Shown in pieces: positions 10,513 through 20,246 of a DNA stretch of 64,000 bases; positions within the stretch are counted from its first letter, which is position 1; each line of letters opens with the position of its first letter. Where the stretch lies: positions 930,001 to 994,000 of the forward strand of contig NC_020830.1 of the NCBI RefSeq assembly GCF_000152945.2. Reading direction: 5' to 3'. Source of the stretch: Polaribacter sp. MED152 (lineage in GTDB: Bacteria > Bacteroidota > Bacteroidia > Flavobacteriales > Flavobacteriaceae). The position numbers were made by a program, and so were the translations under genes. The notes below the pieces were generated by a model. The model was not told where the DNA came from and made no database searches. It was given only the letters and a program-made list of their open reading frames with translations.

Positions 10513-12882
10513 TTGAAAAAGTTCCTAATTCTATTTTTCTTAGGCACTATAGCACTCTATAGTCAAGAAAAAGTTACAGTAAGTGGTACTGTTTACGATA
10601 ATGCTAATAACGAAACTTTAATTGGTGTTTCTATATATTTTCCAGAATTAAATGCGGGTACAAGCACAAATGAGTATGGCTTTTATTCTTTAACGATTCC
10701 TAAAGGAAATTATAAAATTCAGATTAGTTATTTAGGATTTACAAGTATCACTGAGCAAATTACCTTATCAGAAAATATTACTAAAAACTTTAAACTGAAT
10801 GAAGAAGCAGAAAGTTTAAACGAAATTGTTATTGAATCTGATATTGAAAAATTGAATGTTAGAACTCCGCAAATGAGTGTTAACAAGCTAACTTCTTCTA
10901 CCATTAAGAAAATTCCTGTAGTGCTTGGTGAGGCAGATATTATAAAGTCTCTAATTCTTTTGCCTGGAGTTACTAGTGCAGGTGAAGGAGCTTCAGGTTT
11001 TAATGTTAGAGGTGGTGCTGCAGATCAAAATTTAATTCTGTTAGATGAAGCAATCGTATTCAACTCTTCTCACCTTTTTGGATTTTTCTCAGTATTTAAT
11101 CCAGATGTAATTAAAGATGTTAAACTATATAAAGGTGGTATTCCTGCAAGATTTGGAGGTAGATTATCATCTGTATTAGATATCTATCAAAAAGAAGGAA
11201 ACAGTAAAGAATTTAATTTAACAGGTGGTATTGGCCTTGTATCTTCTAGACTTTTGGCAGAAGGCCCAATAGAAAAAGAAAAAAGTTCATTCGTTGTTGC
11301 AGGTAGAGCTTCTTATGCTCACTTATTTTTACCACTTTTTGACAATGATAACAAAGCGTATTTCTATGATTTAAACAGTAAAATTAACTATAGATTTAAT
11401 GATAGAAACAACGTATTTTTATCTACCTATTTTGGAAAAGACGTTTTTGGCATAAATGATAGTTTTGTAAATGATTATGGCAATACAGTCTTAAACTTAA
11501 GATGGAATCATCTTTTTTCTGATAAAATATTTTCTAATTTATCACTAATCTACTCAGATTATTTTTATGGCTTAACACTTGATTTTGTTGGCTTTGAATG
11601 GGATTCTGGAATTACCAATTTTAATTTAAAGTACGATTTTAAGCATTACTTAAACGAAAAGTTTAAACTTACTTATGGTATCAATAACATTTATATCAAA
11701 TTTAATCCAGGAGAAATCATTCCTAATAGGGAAGATTCTGGTATTCAAGCTGATAAATTAATCGACAAATATGCCAATGAATTTGCGGCTTACATAGCTG
11801 CTGAGCAAAAAGTAAATGACAAACTTACAGTACAATATGGTGTGCGTTTTAGCAACTTTACACGTTTAGGCCAAGATGAAATAAATGTTTACGCAGACAA
11901 TAACCCTGTAATTTATAACGAAGAATTTAAAAGATATGAATCTGCTGAAGCCATAGGCACAGAATCTTATAAAAGAAGTGATGTTTTAGCAAGTTTTCAA
12001 AATTTTGAACCTAGAGTATCTTTATCTTATTTATTAAATAACGACACTTCTATCAAAATGAGTTACAATAGAATGGCTCAATATTTACATTTGTTATCTA
12101 ATACCTCATCTCCTACTCCATTAGATGTTTGGGCTCCTAGTGGTCAGTTTATCAAACCTCAGTTATTAGATCAATACGCATTAGGTTATTTTAGATCAAT
12201 TAAAAATGGAGATTATTCTTTAGAAACAGAAGTGTTTTATAAAGATATTCAGAATAGAATCGATTACATAAATGGAGCAAATTTAATTGCAAATAATGAA
12301 ATAGAGACTGTAATTTTAAACGGTCAAGCAAGAGCATATGGTTTAGAGGTGCTGCTAAAAAAGAATGAAGGAAACTTTAAAGGTTGGTTAGCCTACACTT
12401 TATCTAGATCAGAACAACAAACTTTAGGTAGAACAGCAAATGAACCTGGTATAAATTCTGGAGAATGGTACAGTACACCTTTTGATAAAACTCACGATAT
12501 TTCTTTAAATGGAAGTTATGAGTTATCTAAAAAATGGACCTTCAATGCAAACTTTTTGTTCCAAACTGGGCAACCTACAAATTATCCTGTAGGTCAATAT
12601 GAAATATCTGGCTTAAATGTTCCAATTTATGATGATAATAGAAGAAATGCAGACAGACTTCCTGCTTATCACAGATTAGATATTTCTGCAACATTAACAC
12701 CAGAAAAGAACAAAAACAGACGCTGGCAAAGCGAGTGGGTTTTTGGTATTTATAATTTATATGGAAGACAAAATGCGGCTTCTATCAATTTTAGTCAAAA
12801 CAGAGAAACCTTTAGAAATGAAGCTGTACAAACCTCAATTTTTGGTTTAGTGCCTTCTGTAACCTATAATTTTAAATTTTAG
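10513..12882 (+). CDS. TonB-dependent receptor with carboxypeptidase-like N-terminal domain
   Basis: A 789-residue outer-membrane receptor. A signal peptide (residues 1-18, ending LYSQ) is followed by a carboxypeptidase D regulatory-like domain (about 20-105, VSGTVYDNANNETLIGVSI), a plug domain (about 120-230, with FNVRGGAADQNLILLDEAIV) and a 22-strand barrel ending in a C-terminal aromatic (TYNFKF). The start codon is TTG at 10513: no in-frame ATG occurs between it and an upstream stop, and TTG gives a complete signal peptide. The neighbouring DUF4249-type lipoprotein is the common partner of this receptor class. Substrate unknown. Confidence 0.92.
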   Translation: MKKFLILFFLGTIALYSQEKVTVSGTVYDNANNETLIGVSIYFPELNAGTSTNEYGFYSLTIPKGNYKIQISYLGFTSITEQITLSENITKNFKLNEEAESLNEIVIESDIEKLNVRTPQMSVNKLTSSTIKKIPVVLGEADIIKSLILLPGVTSAGEGASGFNVRGGAADQNLILLDEAIVFNSSHLFGFFSVFNPDVIKDVKLYKGGIPARFGGRLSSVLDIYQKEGNSKEFNLTGGIGLVSSRLLAEGPIEKEKSSFVVAGRASYAHLFLPLFDNDNKAYFYDLNSKINYRFNDRNNVFLSTYFGKDVFGINDSFVNDYGNTVLNLRWNHLFSDKIFSNLSLIYSDYFYGLTLDFVGFEWDSGITNFNLKYDFKHYLNEKFKLTYGINNIYIKFNPGEIIPNREDSGIQADKLIDKYANEFAAYIAAEQKVNDKLTVQYGVRFSNFTRLGQDEINVYADNNPVIYNEEFKRYESAEAIGTESYKRSDVLASFQNFEPRVSLSYLLNNDTSIKMSYNRMAQYLHLLSNTSSPTPLDVWAPSGQFIKPQLLDQYALGYFRSIKNGDYSLETEVFYKDIQNRIDYINGANLIANNEIETVILNGQARAYGLEVLLKKNEGNFKGWLAYTLSRSEQQTLGRTANEPGINSGEWYSTPFDKTHDISLNGSYELSKKWTFNANFLFQTGQPTNYPVGQYEISGLNVPIYDDNRRNADRLPAYHRLDISATLTPEKNKNRRWQSEWVFGIYNLYGRQNAASINFSQNRETFRNEAVQTSIFGLVPSVTYNFKF

Positions 12883-12889
12883 TAAAGTG

Positions 12890-13720
12890 ATGAAAAATAA
12901 ATATATACTACCAATTTTATTACTTTTCATTTTTACAAAATGCGAAAAAGTAGTTGATGTAGAAGTGCCATCAATAGCTCCCAAATTAATAGTTGATGCA
13001 TCATTTCAAGTATTCTTTGATGAAAGTCCTGTTACAGCAGAAACCATTGTAAAACTAAGGTTATCTGCAGATTATTTTGATGATAGTATACCTACTGTTA
13101 CTAATGCTACTGTATTTTTAACCAACTTAACCAATGGTACCATTATCAATTTTTCTGATGCGAATGCTGATGGCGATTACGAGCCAAGTAATCCTTTTAT
13201 TCCTGAAGAAAACACTGAATACGAGCTTACAGTTATTTATGATAATGAAACCTATAAAGCTACAGCTACTAGAGTTAAATCTACACCCTTAACAAATGTT
13301 ATTCAAGGAGATGAAACACTGTTTTCAGGAAAAGAAACCGAAATTAAAATCTTTTTTACAGATGATGGTGCAGTAGATAATTATTATGTTTTTGATTTTT
13401 CAAACGCTTTATTTCTGGCATTAGAAGATCGATTTTTTAATGGTGCAGAATACAGTTTTTCTAACTTTTATCAAGAAGATGAAATTGATTTACCAACCAC
13501 AGTAACCATTAAAATGTCAGGTGTTTCTAAAGAATATTATACCTATTTTAATATTTTGATAGATCAGAGTGGTCAAAATGCAGGTGGTCCTTTTGAATCT
13601 GTACCTTCTTCTTTATTAGGTAATGTTATCAACACTACAAACGAAGAAAATTTTCCTTTAGGTTATTTTCAAATTTCAGAAACAGATACATTTACCTTAA
13701 GTTTAGTAGAAAAAGATTAA
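12890..13720 (+). CDS. DUF4249-type lipoprotein
   Basis: A 276-residue exported protein that begins 7 bases after the receptor stop. The start region has GTG 12887 followed directly by ATG 12890; I take the ATG. The leader MKNKYILPILLLFIFTKCEK has a Cys where Bacteroidota lipoproteins are modified, although the residues before it (FTK) are a poor lipobox. The body (VPSIAPKLIVDASF..., with later beta-rich segments) matches the DUF4249 family, which is typically encoded after TonB receptors with a carboxypeptidase-like domain. A surface helper role is inferred. Confidence 0.8.
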   Translation: MKNKYILPILLLFIFTKCEKVVDVEVPSIAPKLIVDASFQVFFDESPVTAETIVKLRLSADYFDDSIPTVTNATVFLTNLTNGTIINFSDANADGDYEPSNPFIPEENTEYELTVIYDNETYKATATRVKSTPLTNVIQGDETLFSGKETEIKIFFTDDGAVDNYYVFDFSNALFLALEDRFFNGAEYSFSNFYQEDEIDLPTTVTIKMSGVSKEYYTYFNILIDQSGQNAGGPFESVPSSLLGNVINTTNEENFPLGYFQISETDTFTLSLVEKD

Positions 13721-13762
13721 ATATTGTTTTGTAAATTATCAGTATCAAAAATATAAAATCGC

Positions 13763-13770
13763 TATTTTTG
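13763..13770 (+). promoter_or_regulatory. -7 box (TATTTTTG) before murQ
   Basis: TATTTTTG matches TAnnTTTG and ends 4 bases before the murQ ATG, the same very tight spacing as at trmD, implying an almost leaderless message. Confidence 0.4.
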
Positions 13771-13774
13771 ATTA

Positions 13775-14587
13775 ATGGATTTTACAAAAACTACAGAGCA
13801 AGATTCGAAATACAATCATTTAGAAGAAATGTCGGTTTCTGAATTGCTTACTAATATTAATAATGAAGATCAACTGGTTGCTTTAGCTGTAAAAAAAGCT
13901 TTACCTCAAATAGAAAGTTTAACCCATCAAATAATTGATAAATTAAAAATTGGTGGTAGGCTTTTTTATATGGGTGCAGGTACCTCTGGAAGATTGGGTA
14001 TTTTAGATGCCTCAGAATGCCCACCAACTTTTGGTGTTCCTCATGAGTTGGTAGTTGGTTTAATTGCTGGTGGAGATACTGCCATTAGAAAAGCAGTTGA
14101 GTTTGCAGAAGATTCTACAAATCAAGGTTGGTTAGACTTACAAGAACATAACATCAACGATAAGGATGTAGTTGTAGGTATTGCTGCATCAGGTACAACT
14201 CCTTATGTAATTGCAGCTTTAGAGGCATGTAATACTCATAATATTATTACTGGTTGTATTACTTGTAATGCAAAAAGTCCGTTAGCTTTAACAGCTCAAT
14301 TTCCTGTAGAAGTAATTGTAGGGCCTGAGTTTGTAACAGGTAGCTCTAGAATGAAAGCAGGTACAGCTCAAAAGTTAGTTTTGAATATGTTATCTACTGC
14401 AACCATGATTCAGTTAGGCAAAGTAAAAGGGAATAAAATGATTGACATGCAATTGTCTAACAAAAAATTGGTGGATAGAGGAGAACGAATGTTAGTTGCA
14501 GAACTAAACATAAATAAAGAAGAAGCTAGCCATCTGTTACAAAAATTTGGTAGCGTTAGAAATGCTGTAAAAAATTATAAGAAATGA
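13775..14587 (+). CDS. murQ: N-acetylmuramic acid 6-phosphate etherase
   Basis: MurQ (270 residues) cleaves the lactyl ether of MurNAc-6-phosphate to GlcNAc-6-phosphate and lactate during peptidoglycan recycling. The SIS fold shows LFYMGAGTSGRLGILDASECPPTFG with the sugar-phosphate-binding GTSGR and catalytic Glu region, GLIAGG, and VGPEFVTGSSRMKAGTAQKL. It ends somewhat earlier than the roughly 300-residue enzymes of proteobacteria. Its stop overlaps the next start (ATGA). Confidence 0.96.
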   Translation: MDFTKTTEQDSKYNHLEEMSVSELLTNINNEDQLVALAVKKALPQIESLTHQIIDKLKIGGRLFYMGAGTSGRLGILDASECPPTFGVPHELVVGLIAGGDTAIRKAVEFAEDSTNQGWLDLQEHNINDKDVVVGIAASGTTPYVIAALEACNTHNIITGCITCNAKSPLALTAQFPVEVIVGPEFVTGSSRMKAGTAQKLVLNMLSTATMIQLGKVKGNKMIDMQLSNKKLVDRGERMLVAELNINKEEASHLLQKFGSVRNAVKNYKK

Positions 14588-14829
14588 GTACAGATTTAAA
14601 TTTACTAAGCAAAGGTTTAGTTCGATTAGGCATTGTTATTTTACTATTTATAGCTGCTCCTATCATTATCACAATGGGTTTTAAGGCTATTGATAAATTT
14701 ACAGAAAGTCCGCAAAATATTTTTGCTTACCTATTTTTAGGTGTAGGCTGTTTGTTAATTATTTATGCAATGTATTTTGCTTTTAAAACTTTTGGTGTTT
14801 TAAGCAAAGCCATTTTTAACAACAAATAA
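14584..14829 (+). CDS. Small two-helix membrane protein (DUF6095-like)
   Basis: An 81-residue protein with two membrane helices (about 11-33 and 44-66) that overlaps the murQ stop by 4 bases. It resembles the DUF6095 proteins found after murQ in Flavobacteria; I am confident of the topology but less so of the family number. No function is known. Confidence 0.7.
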   Translation: MSTDLNLLSKGLVRLGIVILLFIAAPIIITMGFKAIDKFTESPQNIFAYLFLGVGCLLIIYAMYFAFKTFGVLSKAIFNNK

Positions 14830-14857
14830 GCTGAAGAGTAAAAGACTACATAAACTA

Positions 14858-15883
14858 TTGAATTGGGAGTATTGGCCATCTTCCTTTTTCTATTTACCAA
14901 ATTTACCTTACGCCTTTTACCTAGCAACAAAAGCAAAACATCCTGCGTTTTTTAGTGTTGCAAATCCTTCTATAAAAAGTTCTGGAAATGGAACAGAAAG
15001 TAAATTTGAGACCTTAAACTTAATACCCACTGAATACAAACCGAAAACTATTCTCCATAAAAGTACTGATGGTATTCTTGATACTTTAAAGCAACTGGTG
15101 GAAGAAAAAATTGAGTATCCTTTAATTGCTAAACCAGATATTGGCTTCAGAGGTTTATTGGTAAAGAAAATTGAGAACGAATCTGAACTAAAAAGTTATA
15201 TTCAAAAATATAATATCAATATAATTATTCAAGAATACATCAATTACAAAAACGAATGCGGTATTTTTTATCACAGGCATCCTAATGAAGAAAAAGGTGC
15301 TATTACCTCAATTACTCTTAAAAAATTTCTAAACATTACAGGTAATGGTTCTTCTACTCTACTAACATTAATATTAAAAAATCAAAGAGCGAGTTTGTAT
15401 TTAGATGTCCTAAAAAACAAAGCCCACCTTAATTTAAATCGTGTTTTAGATAAGGATGAAGAATTGGTACTTTCTGTTATTGGCAATCATTCTAAAGGTA
15501 CTCAGTTTATTAATGGCAACCATTTAATTACAAAGCAACTAGAAGCTACTTTTGATGATTTAAGTAAATCTATAAAAGGATGGTTTTATGGCAGAATTGA
15601 TTTAAAATACAATGATTTTTCTGAAGTAGAAAATGGAGAAAATTTTAAAATTTTGGAAATTAACGGAATTATTTCAGAACCTACTCACATTTATGATGCA
15701 CAAAACTCTACTTACTTTAAAGCATTAAAATCCATCAGAAATCATTGGAAATATTTATATAACATATCTATGATTAATCATCAACAAAATAAAATACCTT
15801 ACAAGAGTTCTAGAGAATTTATCAATGAAATTGTAGAGCTAAGAACCTATACAAAAAAGGTTAAAAGCTACTCAGATTTATAA
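14858..15883 (+). CDS. ATP-grasp protein, D-Ala-D-Ala ligase-like
   Basis: A 341-residue protein starting at TTG 14858; no in-frame ATG is available upstream, and the start WEYWPSSFFYLPNLPYAFYL is the usual N-terminus of this family, which is often labelled D-alanine-D-alanine ligase. ATP-grasp features are YPLIAKPDIGFRGLLVKKI (nucleotide loop), IIQEYI, and FKILEINGIISEPTHIYD (metal site). It lacks the clear substrate-binding blocks of true Ddl, so its product is uncertain. It forms the end of the murQ group, 28 bases after the small membrane protein. Confidence 0.7.
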   Translation: MNWEYWPSSFFYLPNLPYAFYLATKAKHPAFFSVANPSIKSSGNGTESKFETLNLIPTEYKPKTILHKSTDGILDTLKQLVEEKIEYPLIAKPDIGFRGLLVKKIENESELKSYIQKYNINIIIQEYINYKNECGIFYHRHPNEEKGAITSITLKKFLNITGNGSSTLLTLILKNQRASLYLDVLKNKAHLNLNRVLDKDEELVLSVIGNHSKGTQFINGNHLITKQLEATFDDLSKSIKGWFYGRIDLKYNDFSEVENGENFKILEINGIISEPTHIYDAQNSTYFKALKSIRNHWKYLYNISMINHQQNKIPYKSSREFINEIVELRTYTKKVKSYSDL

Positions 15884-15984
15884 ACGCAAATATTATTTTT
15901 TTCAATTAGATATGATTTTTAACTCATTTAGAAATTATACTAACTCATTAGGTTTTTGACCTTCTATTATTAAATAATAAAAGC

Positions 15985-15992
15985 TAAATTTG
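15985..15992 (+). promoter_or_regulatory. -7 box (TAAATTTG) of the dikinase-like gene
   Basis: TAAATTTG matches the Bacteroidota -7 consensus and ends 9 bases before ATG 16002. An apparent TTG start at 15990 falls inside this box and is therefore rejected. Confidence 0.5.
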
Positions 15993-16001
15993 TGTAAATC
16001 A

Positions 16002-16733
16002 ATGACACAAATGACTAAATCAATAATCACTTCCTTTATTTTATTTTTCTTAATTACCTCAAATTCAATTGGTCAAGAAAAATCTAATTCTCAAGTTAAG
16101 CAACTTATAGAATCTTATAAAAACGATATTAGAGGTCCTTATTACAGAATTAAATGGTTCTGTGAAGATGGCAGTATTAGAGATGCAAAAGATCCTTGTC
16201 CTGATGATATGGAAGGCATACAACATGCAAGTTTTAAGCAATCTGCGTTAGATCTAAGAAAAACAAATCAATTATTTTTTGGTGAAATTTTAGCGGCTAC
16301 AAAAACAAATGAATTTCTAGACGAAAATCATAACCATAGTAGATTAAAACAATATCAAATTGGTGAATATTTAGCGAGTATAGATAATGGTTGGATTTTA
16401 AGAAAAGGGCAATATTATAGGGGAGCTAAGCAATCTGAAGATGAAGAAGCTTGGGGAAAAGAGTTTTTTGAAGAAGTTTTAAAAAACGATGATTTCTTGA
16501 AAACCAATTACTATTTAGTTAGACAAGCTTTAAAAGATATTCCTCATAATGGAGATACTAATATTGGTCAGTTAATGAGAAGCGAGTCTAAAATTTTAGC
16601 TGAAGATATTCCTAGTTTTATGGATATTAGAATAAAGATTCATGGAAATCCTCAAAAGACAGATATTGATTTAGTAAAGAACTATATTCAAAAAATGCTA
16701 AGAAGTTATCTCTACAAGAAAAGAAAGATTTAA
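16002..16733 (+). CDS. N-terminal part of an exported dikinase-like protein (frameshifted)
   Basis: A 243-residue ORF (ATG 16002; ATG 16011 is equally possible) with a signal peptide, TKSIITSFILFFLITSNSIGQ, ending in a GQ cleavage site. The mature part has no motif I can name. From about 16670 the next frame (-1) is open and reads without interruption through NAKKLSLQEKKDLKNLIVTM into the following ORF, while this frame degenerates into LRSYLYKKRKI. I read both ORFs as one gene of about 970 codons split near the A6 run at 16690-16695. From memory, homologues in related genera are single proteins; this should be confirmed. Confidence 0.7.
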   Translation: MTQMTKSIITSFILFFLITSNSIGQEKSNSQVKQLIESYKNDIRGPYYRIKWFCEDGSIRDAKDPCPDDMEGIQHASFKQSALDLRKTNQLFFGEILAATKTNEFLDENHNHSRLKQYQIGEYLASIDNGWILRKGQYYRGAKQSEDEEAWGKEFFEEVLKNDDFLKTNYYLVRQALKDIPHNGDTNIGQLMRSESKILAEDIPSFMDIRIKIHGNPQKTDIDLVKNYIQKMLRSYLYKKRKI

Positions 16734-16750
16734 AAAATCTAATTGTAACT

Positions 16751-18916
16751 ATGGAGCAATTTTATGCCCCTTTAGATTTTAACAAAATTGATAAAGAAAT
16801 AGCTAGTTTAAAGGGTAATGCAATGGTTGTAGAAGAAATTAAAAACTTCTCTAACTACTATAAAAACAATAAATCATCAAAGAAAATAGTAGAAAATTCT
16901 GCAAGTATTTTAGCCAATATAAGAGGTAATATCTTAGATTTTACATCTTCTAAAGATCGTTTGAAGCTTTTAGATATTAGCAACCAATTAGAAAATATAC
17001 TTTTAATAGAGACTCAAAATTGGCAAACAGAAGATTTGGTAGAAACCATTCGAAAAATTGAAATATTAACTTGTGCTTCTTTGGGTTCTGGTTTACTTGA
17101 ATTTTGGGAATATGACAGAATAGAAAAAAACTTTAAATCTGTAACCGAAAATAAAGATGTTACCATTAAAGAGTTAAATAATTTACTTAATACTTCAAGA
17201 AGTATTGTAGAATGGAGTGCTTCCTTAATAAAAGCTAATTACAACGAAGATGTTATTAAATATACCAGTTTTGAGCCTATGGCTTATGGCTTTATAGATG
17301 ATAGAGTTAGAAATAGTATTGCTCTTAGCTTAGGAGAAACTGTTAGTAAACTAGGAACATTCGTTGCCAAAGTTTCTAAAATTAACAACAAAGTTATGTC
17401 TATAGACAACCAAAGTGCTATTAGGGGTTTAAATCCTGGTTATGCTTATGGTGAGTTAGTTGTGGTAGATGGAGATCCAAATGCGATTGAAGTAAATACC
17501 AATAAAATATATATTTTTCAAAACCCACCTTCTGAACTAAAACCAGTTGCAGGTATTATGACAGTTTCTGAGGGTAATTTAGTTTCTCATGTGCAATTAT
17601 TAGCAAGAAATTTAGGAATACCTAATGCTGCTTTATCTAACGAAAATTTACTTGACTTAAAAAAGTTTGATGGAAAAAAGGTTTTCTATGCAGTATCTAA
17701 TAAAGGTAATGTTATTCTTAAGCCAGAGAGTGATATGAGTAATGAAGAAGAAAAGTTATTTGAGAAAGTAGAGCGTAGCAAAAATATGATAGAAGTACCA
17801 GTAGCAGACATTCGATTAGATGTTTCTAAAGTTATTAATATGAGAGAGGTTGAGGCTACTGACTCTGGTAAATTATGTGGACCAAAAGCCGCAAATTTGG
17901 GTGAATTGAAGCAACTATTTCCTAATCAAGTAGTAGAAGGAATAATCATTCCTTTTGGTGTATTTAAATCGCACATGAATTTAGAAATGCCTAACGAAAA
18001 CAAAACATATTGGGAGTACTTAAGTAATGCTTTTAAACAAGCCGATGCTAAAAAGAAAAATGGCGTTTCTGATGAAATGGTAGAAAAATACTTGCTAACC
18101 TCTTTAGCAAAACTGCATAAATCAATTTTAAATATAGAATTAGATAAATCATTTGTAAAAGATTTAAAATCCAATTTTCAATCTGCTTTTAAAGATGATA
18201 TGGGCAATGTACCTGTATTTTTAAGAAGTGATACAAACATGGAAGACCTCAAAGAATTTACAGGTGCAGGTTTAAATCTTACTCTATTTAACATTAAGAA
18301 TGAAGCCAAAATCTTGGCAGGAATCAAACGTGTTTGGGCCTCTGCTTATACTGAAAGAAGTTTTAAATGGAGACAGAAATACTTGTTGAATCCTGAAAAT
18401 GTGTATCCATCCATCTTAATTATACCAAGTGTAGATGTAGATTATTCTGGTGTAATGATTACCAAAGGTATCAATGCTGGTGCAGAAGAAGATTTAACTG
18501 TGGCATTCTCTAGAGGTGCAGGTGGTGCTGTAGATGGGCAATCTGCAGAAACAAGATTAATCACTAAAACAGATGATTACTTATTGGCACCTGCAAGACA
18601 AGCAGATTATATTAGATTACCAAATTATGGTGGTACTAAAAAGTATTATACTTCATTTAATAAAGAGATTTTAAACGAGGATAATATTGACAAAATAAGA
18701 GAATTCGCAACTCAAGTGCGTAAAAAAATAGGCGCAAAAACTGGGAATAAAAAGCAAGCTTATGATGTTGAGTTTGGCTTTAAAGACGATAAATTATGGT
18801 TGTTTCAAATAAGACCTTTTGTAGAGAATAAACAAGCAAAAAGTTCTGATTACTTGAATTCGATAACACCAAAAATATCAAGCTCAACAAAAGTTAACAT
18901 CAACGAAAAAATATAA
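16751..18916 (+). CDS. PEP synthase/dikinase-like protein, C-terminal part
   Basis: A 721-residue ORF whose ATG is probably an internal Met, since the frame is open and coding-like back to 16670. It carries a phosphohistidine swivelling domain (about 225-320; VSEGNLVSHVQLLARNLGIP, His280) followed by a PEP/pyruvate-binding ATP-grasp domain (about 365-700; CGPKAANLGEL, FLRSDTNMEDL, and VEFGFKDDKLWLFQIRPFVE). This order is the reverse of PpsA/PPDK and resembles glucan/water dikinases; there is no PEP-binding TIM barrel. A serine-hydrolase gene follows after 2 bases. It transfers phosphate from ATP via His by analogy; the acceptor is unknown. Confidence 0.8.
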   Translation: MEQFYAPLDFNKIDKEIASLKGNAMVVEEIKNFSNYYKNNKSSKKIVENSASILANIRGNILDFTSSKDRLKLLDISNQLENILLIETQNWQTEDLVETIRKIEILTCASLGSGLLEFWEYDRIEKNFKSVTENKDVTIKELNNLLNTSRSIVEWSASLIKANYNEDVIKYTSFEPMAYGFIDDRVRNSIALSLGETVSKLGTFVAKVSKINNKVMSIDNQSAIRGLNPGYAYGELVVVDGDPNAIEVNTNKIYIFQNPPSELKPVAGIMTVSEGNLVSHVQLLARNLGIPNAALSNENLLDLKKFDGKKVFYAVSNKGNVILKPESDMSNEEEKLFEKVERSKNMIEVPVADIRLDVSKVINMREVEATDSGKLCGPKAANLGELKQLFPNQVVEGIIIPFGVFKSHMNLEMPNENKTYWEYLSNAFKQADAKKKNGVSDEMVEKYLLTSLAKLHKSILNIELDKSFVKDLKSNFQSAFKDDMGNVPVFLRSDTNMEDLKEFTGAGLNLTLFNIKNEAKILAGIKRVWASAYTERSFKWRQKYLLNPENVYPSILIIPSVDVDYSGVMITKGINAGAEEDLTVAFSRGAGGAVDGQSAETRLITKTDDYLLAPARQADYIRLPNYGGTKKYYTSFNKEILNEDNIDKIREFATQVRKKIGAKTGNKKQAYDVEFGFKDDKLWLFQIRPFVENKQAKSSDYLNSITPKISSSTKVNINEKI

Positions 18917-18918
18917 CT

Positions 18919-20238
18919 ATGAAAAAGAAATACCTATTAATCTTAGCAGCAATTGCCATTTCATTTGGTTTTGTGAGCTATTATCCTATTGATGGATATG
19001 AGTATACGGGAATTAAAAGATTGTATCAAATCAGACAATTCCAAAAAGATAGTGTGAGGTACACTAGAATTCCTAAGGGTGCTTACAAAAAATGGTCAGA
19101 TATCAAACTTAATTTAACCAATAAAACTACAGATAGTGTAGAAGAATTATTTACGGTAGATAAAGATTTTGACCGAAAAATAAGAAGAATTACGCCTGGA
19201 GGTGCTTATTCTTTAGCCATAATGGACATGAGTGATACTGAAAACTTGAGGTATGCAGAGCATAGAAAAAATGTTGGTTATCAACCAGGAAGTGTAGGTA
19301 AAATTGCAGTTTTACTGGCTGTATTTGATCAATTGGCTAAGCTTTGTCCAGATTCTCATGCAGAACGTATTGAGTATTTGAAAAAAATAAAAGTTACAAG
19401 TAGATATTGGGGATTAGGAGATCATCATACCATACCAATTTATGATATAGAAAAAGATAGATTAACCAAAAGAAAAGTTGTGGCTAGTGATGAGTTTACC
19501 CTTTTTGAGTGGTTAGATCATATGGTTTCTGTAAGTAATAATGGCGCTGCAAGTATCATGTACAGAGAAGCAATGTTAATGGCAGCGTTTGGACAAGATT
19601 ATTTCTTTTTAGATGAAGAAAAAGCAGAAAAATATTTTAAAGAAACTTCTAGAGATTCTTTAACTAACTTAGCGAATACAGTAGTGAATCAACCTTTACG
19701 AGATTTAGGTATTACTGAGAACGAATGGAGATTAGGAGGATTATTTACAAGACCTCCAGGAAGATATGTAGGAAGAAAAGGTGGTAGTATTGGTACACCA
19801 AAAGGCTTAATGAAATTTTTAGTAAAACTAGAACAAGGTAAGGTTATTGATGAAGCTTCTAGTTTAGAAATGAAACGTTTATTGTATTTAACAGACAGAA
19901 GAATTCGTTATGCAAAATCACCAAGATTAGACGAAGCTGCTGTGTATTTTAAATCTGGTAGTTATTATAAATGTGATCGTGAAAAAGACCCAAATTGTGG
20001 TAGTTATGCAGGTAATGTATTTAACTACATGAACTCTGTAATTATTGTAGAACATGACAATGGAGTGAAATATATTGTATGTTTAATGACCAATGTTCTT
20101 AACAAAAACTCTGCAGGTGCACATATGTATTTAGCCAGTAAAATAGATGATGTAATTAATGAAACTGCCAATATTAGTAAGCCAGAGGTTAAAGAAGAAA
20201 AATATATAGAAGATAAAGACGAATCTTCAGACAATTAA
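18919..20238 (+). CDS. Exported serine hydrolase, class A beta-lactamase-like
   Basis: A 439-residue envelope protein with an N-terminal hydrophobic signal or anchor (residues 5-21). It retains all three motifs of the penicillin-recognising fold: S125-V-G-K128, S206-N-N208 and K345-S-G347, so it is probably an active serine acyl-enzyme. An insert between motifs 1 and 2, Cys pairs near 352 and 359, and an acidic tail are unlike ordinary beta-lactamases. It begins 2 bases after the dikinase-like gene, indicating a shared transcript and probably a shared wall or glycan substrate. It ends 8 bases from the convergent carrier gene with no terminator between. Confidence 0.82.
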   Translation: MKKKYLLILAAIAISFGFVSYYPIDGYEYTGIKRLYQIRQFQKDSVRYTRIPKGAYKKWSDIKLNLTNKTTDSVEELFTVDKDFDRKIRRITPGGAYSLAIMDMSDTENLRYAEHRKNVGYQPGSVGKIAVLLAVFDQLAKLCPDSHAERIEYLKKIKVTSRYWGLGDHHTIPIYDIEKDRLTKRKVVASDEFTLFEWLDHMVSVSNNGAASIMYREAMLMAAFGQDYFFLDEEKAEKYFKETSRDSLTNLANTVVNQPLRDLGITENEWRLGGLFTRPPGRYVGRKGGSIGTPKGLMKFLVKLEQGKVIDEASSLEMKRLLYLTDRRIRYAKSPRLDEAAVYFKSGSYYKCDREKDPNCGSYAGNVFNYMNSVIIVEHDNGVKYIVCLMTNVLNKNSAGAHMYLASKIDDVINETANISKPEVKEEKYIEDKDESSDN

Positions 20239-20246
20239 ATTATTTA

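Noticed and set aside
15990..16001. TTG start for the dikinase N-terminal ORF
   Set aside because: It lies inside a TAAATTTG box; ATG 16002 or 16011 gives a regular signal peptide.
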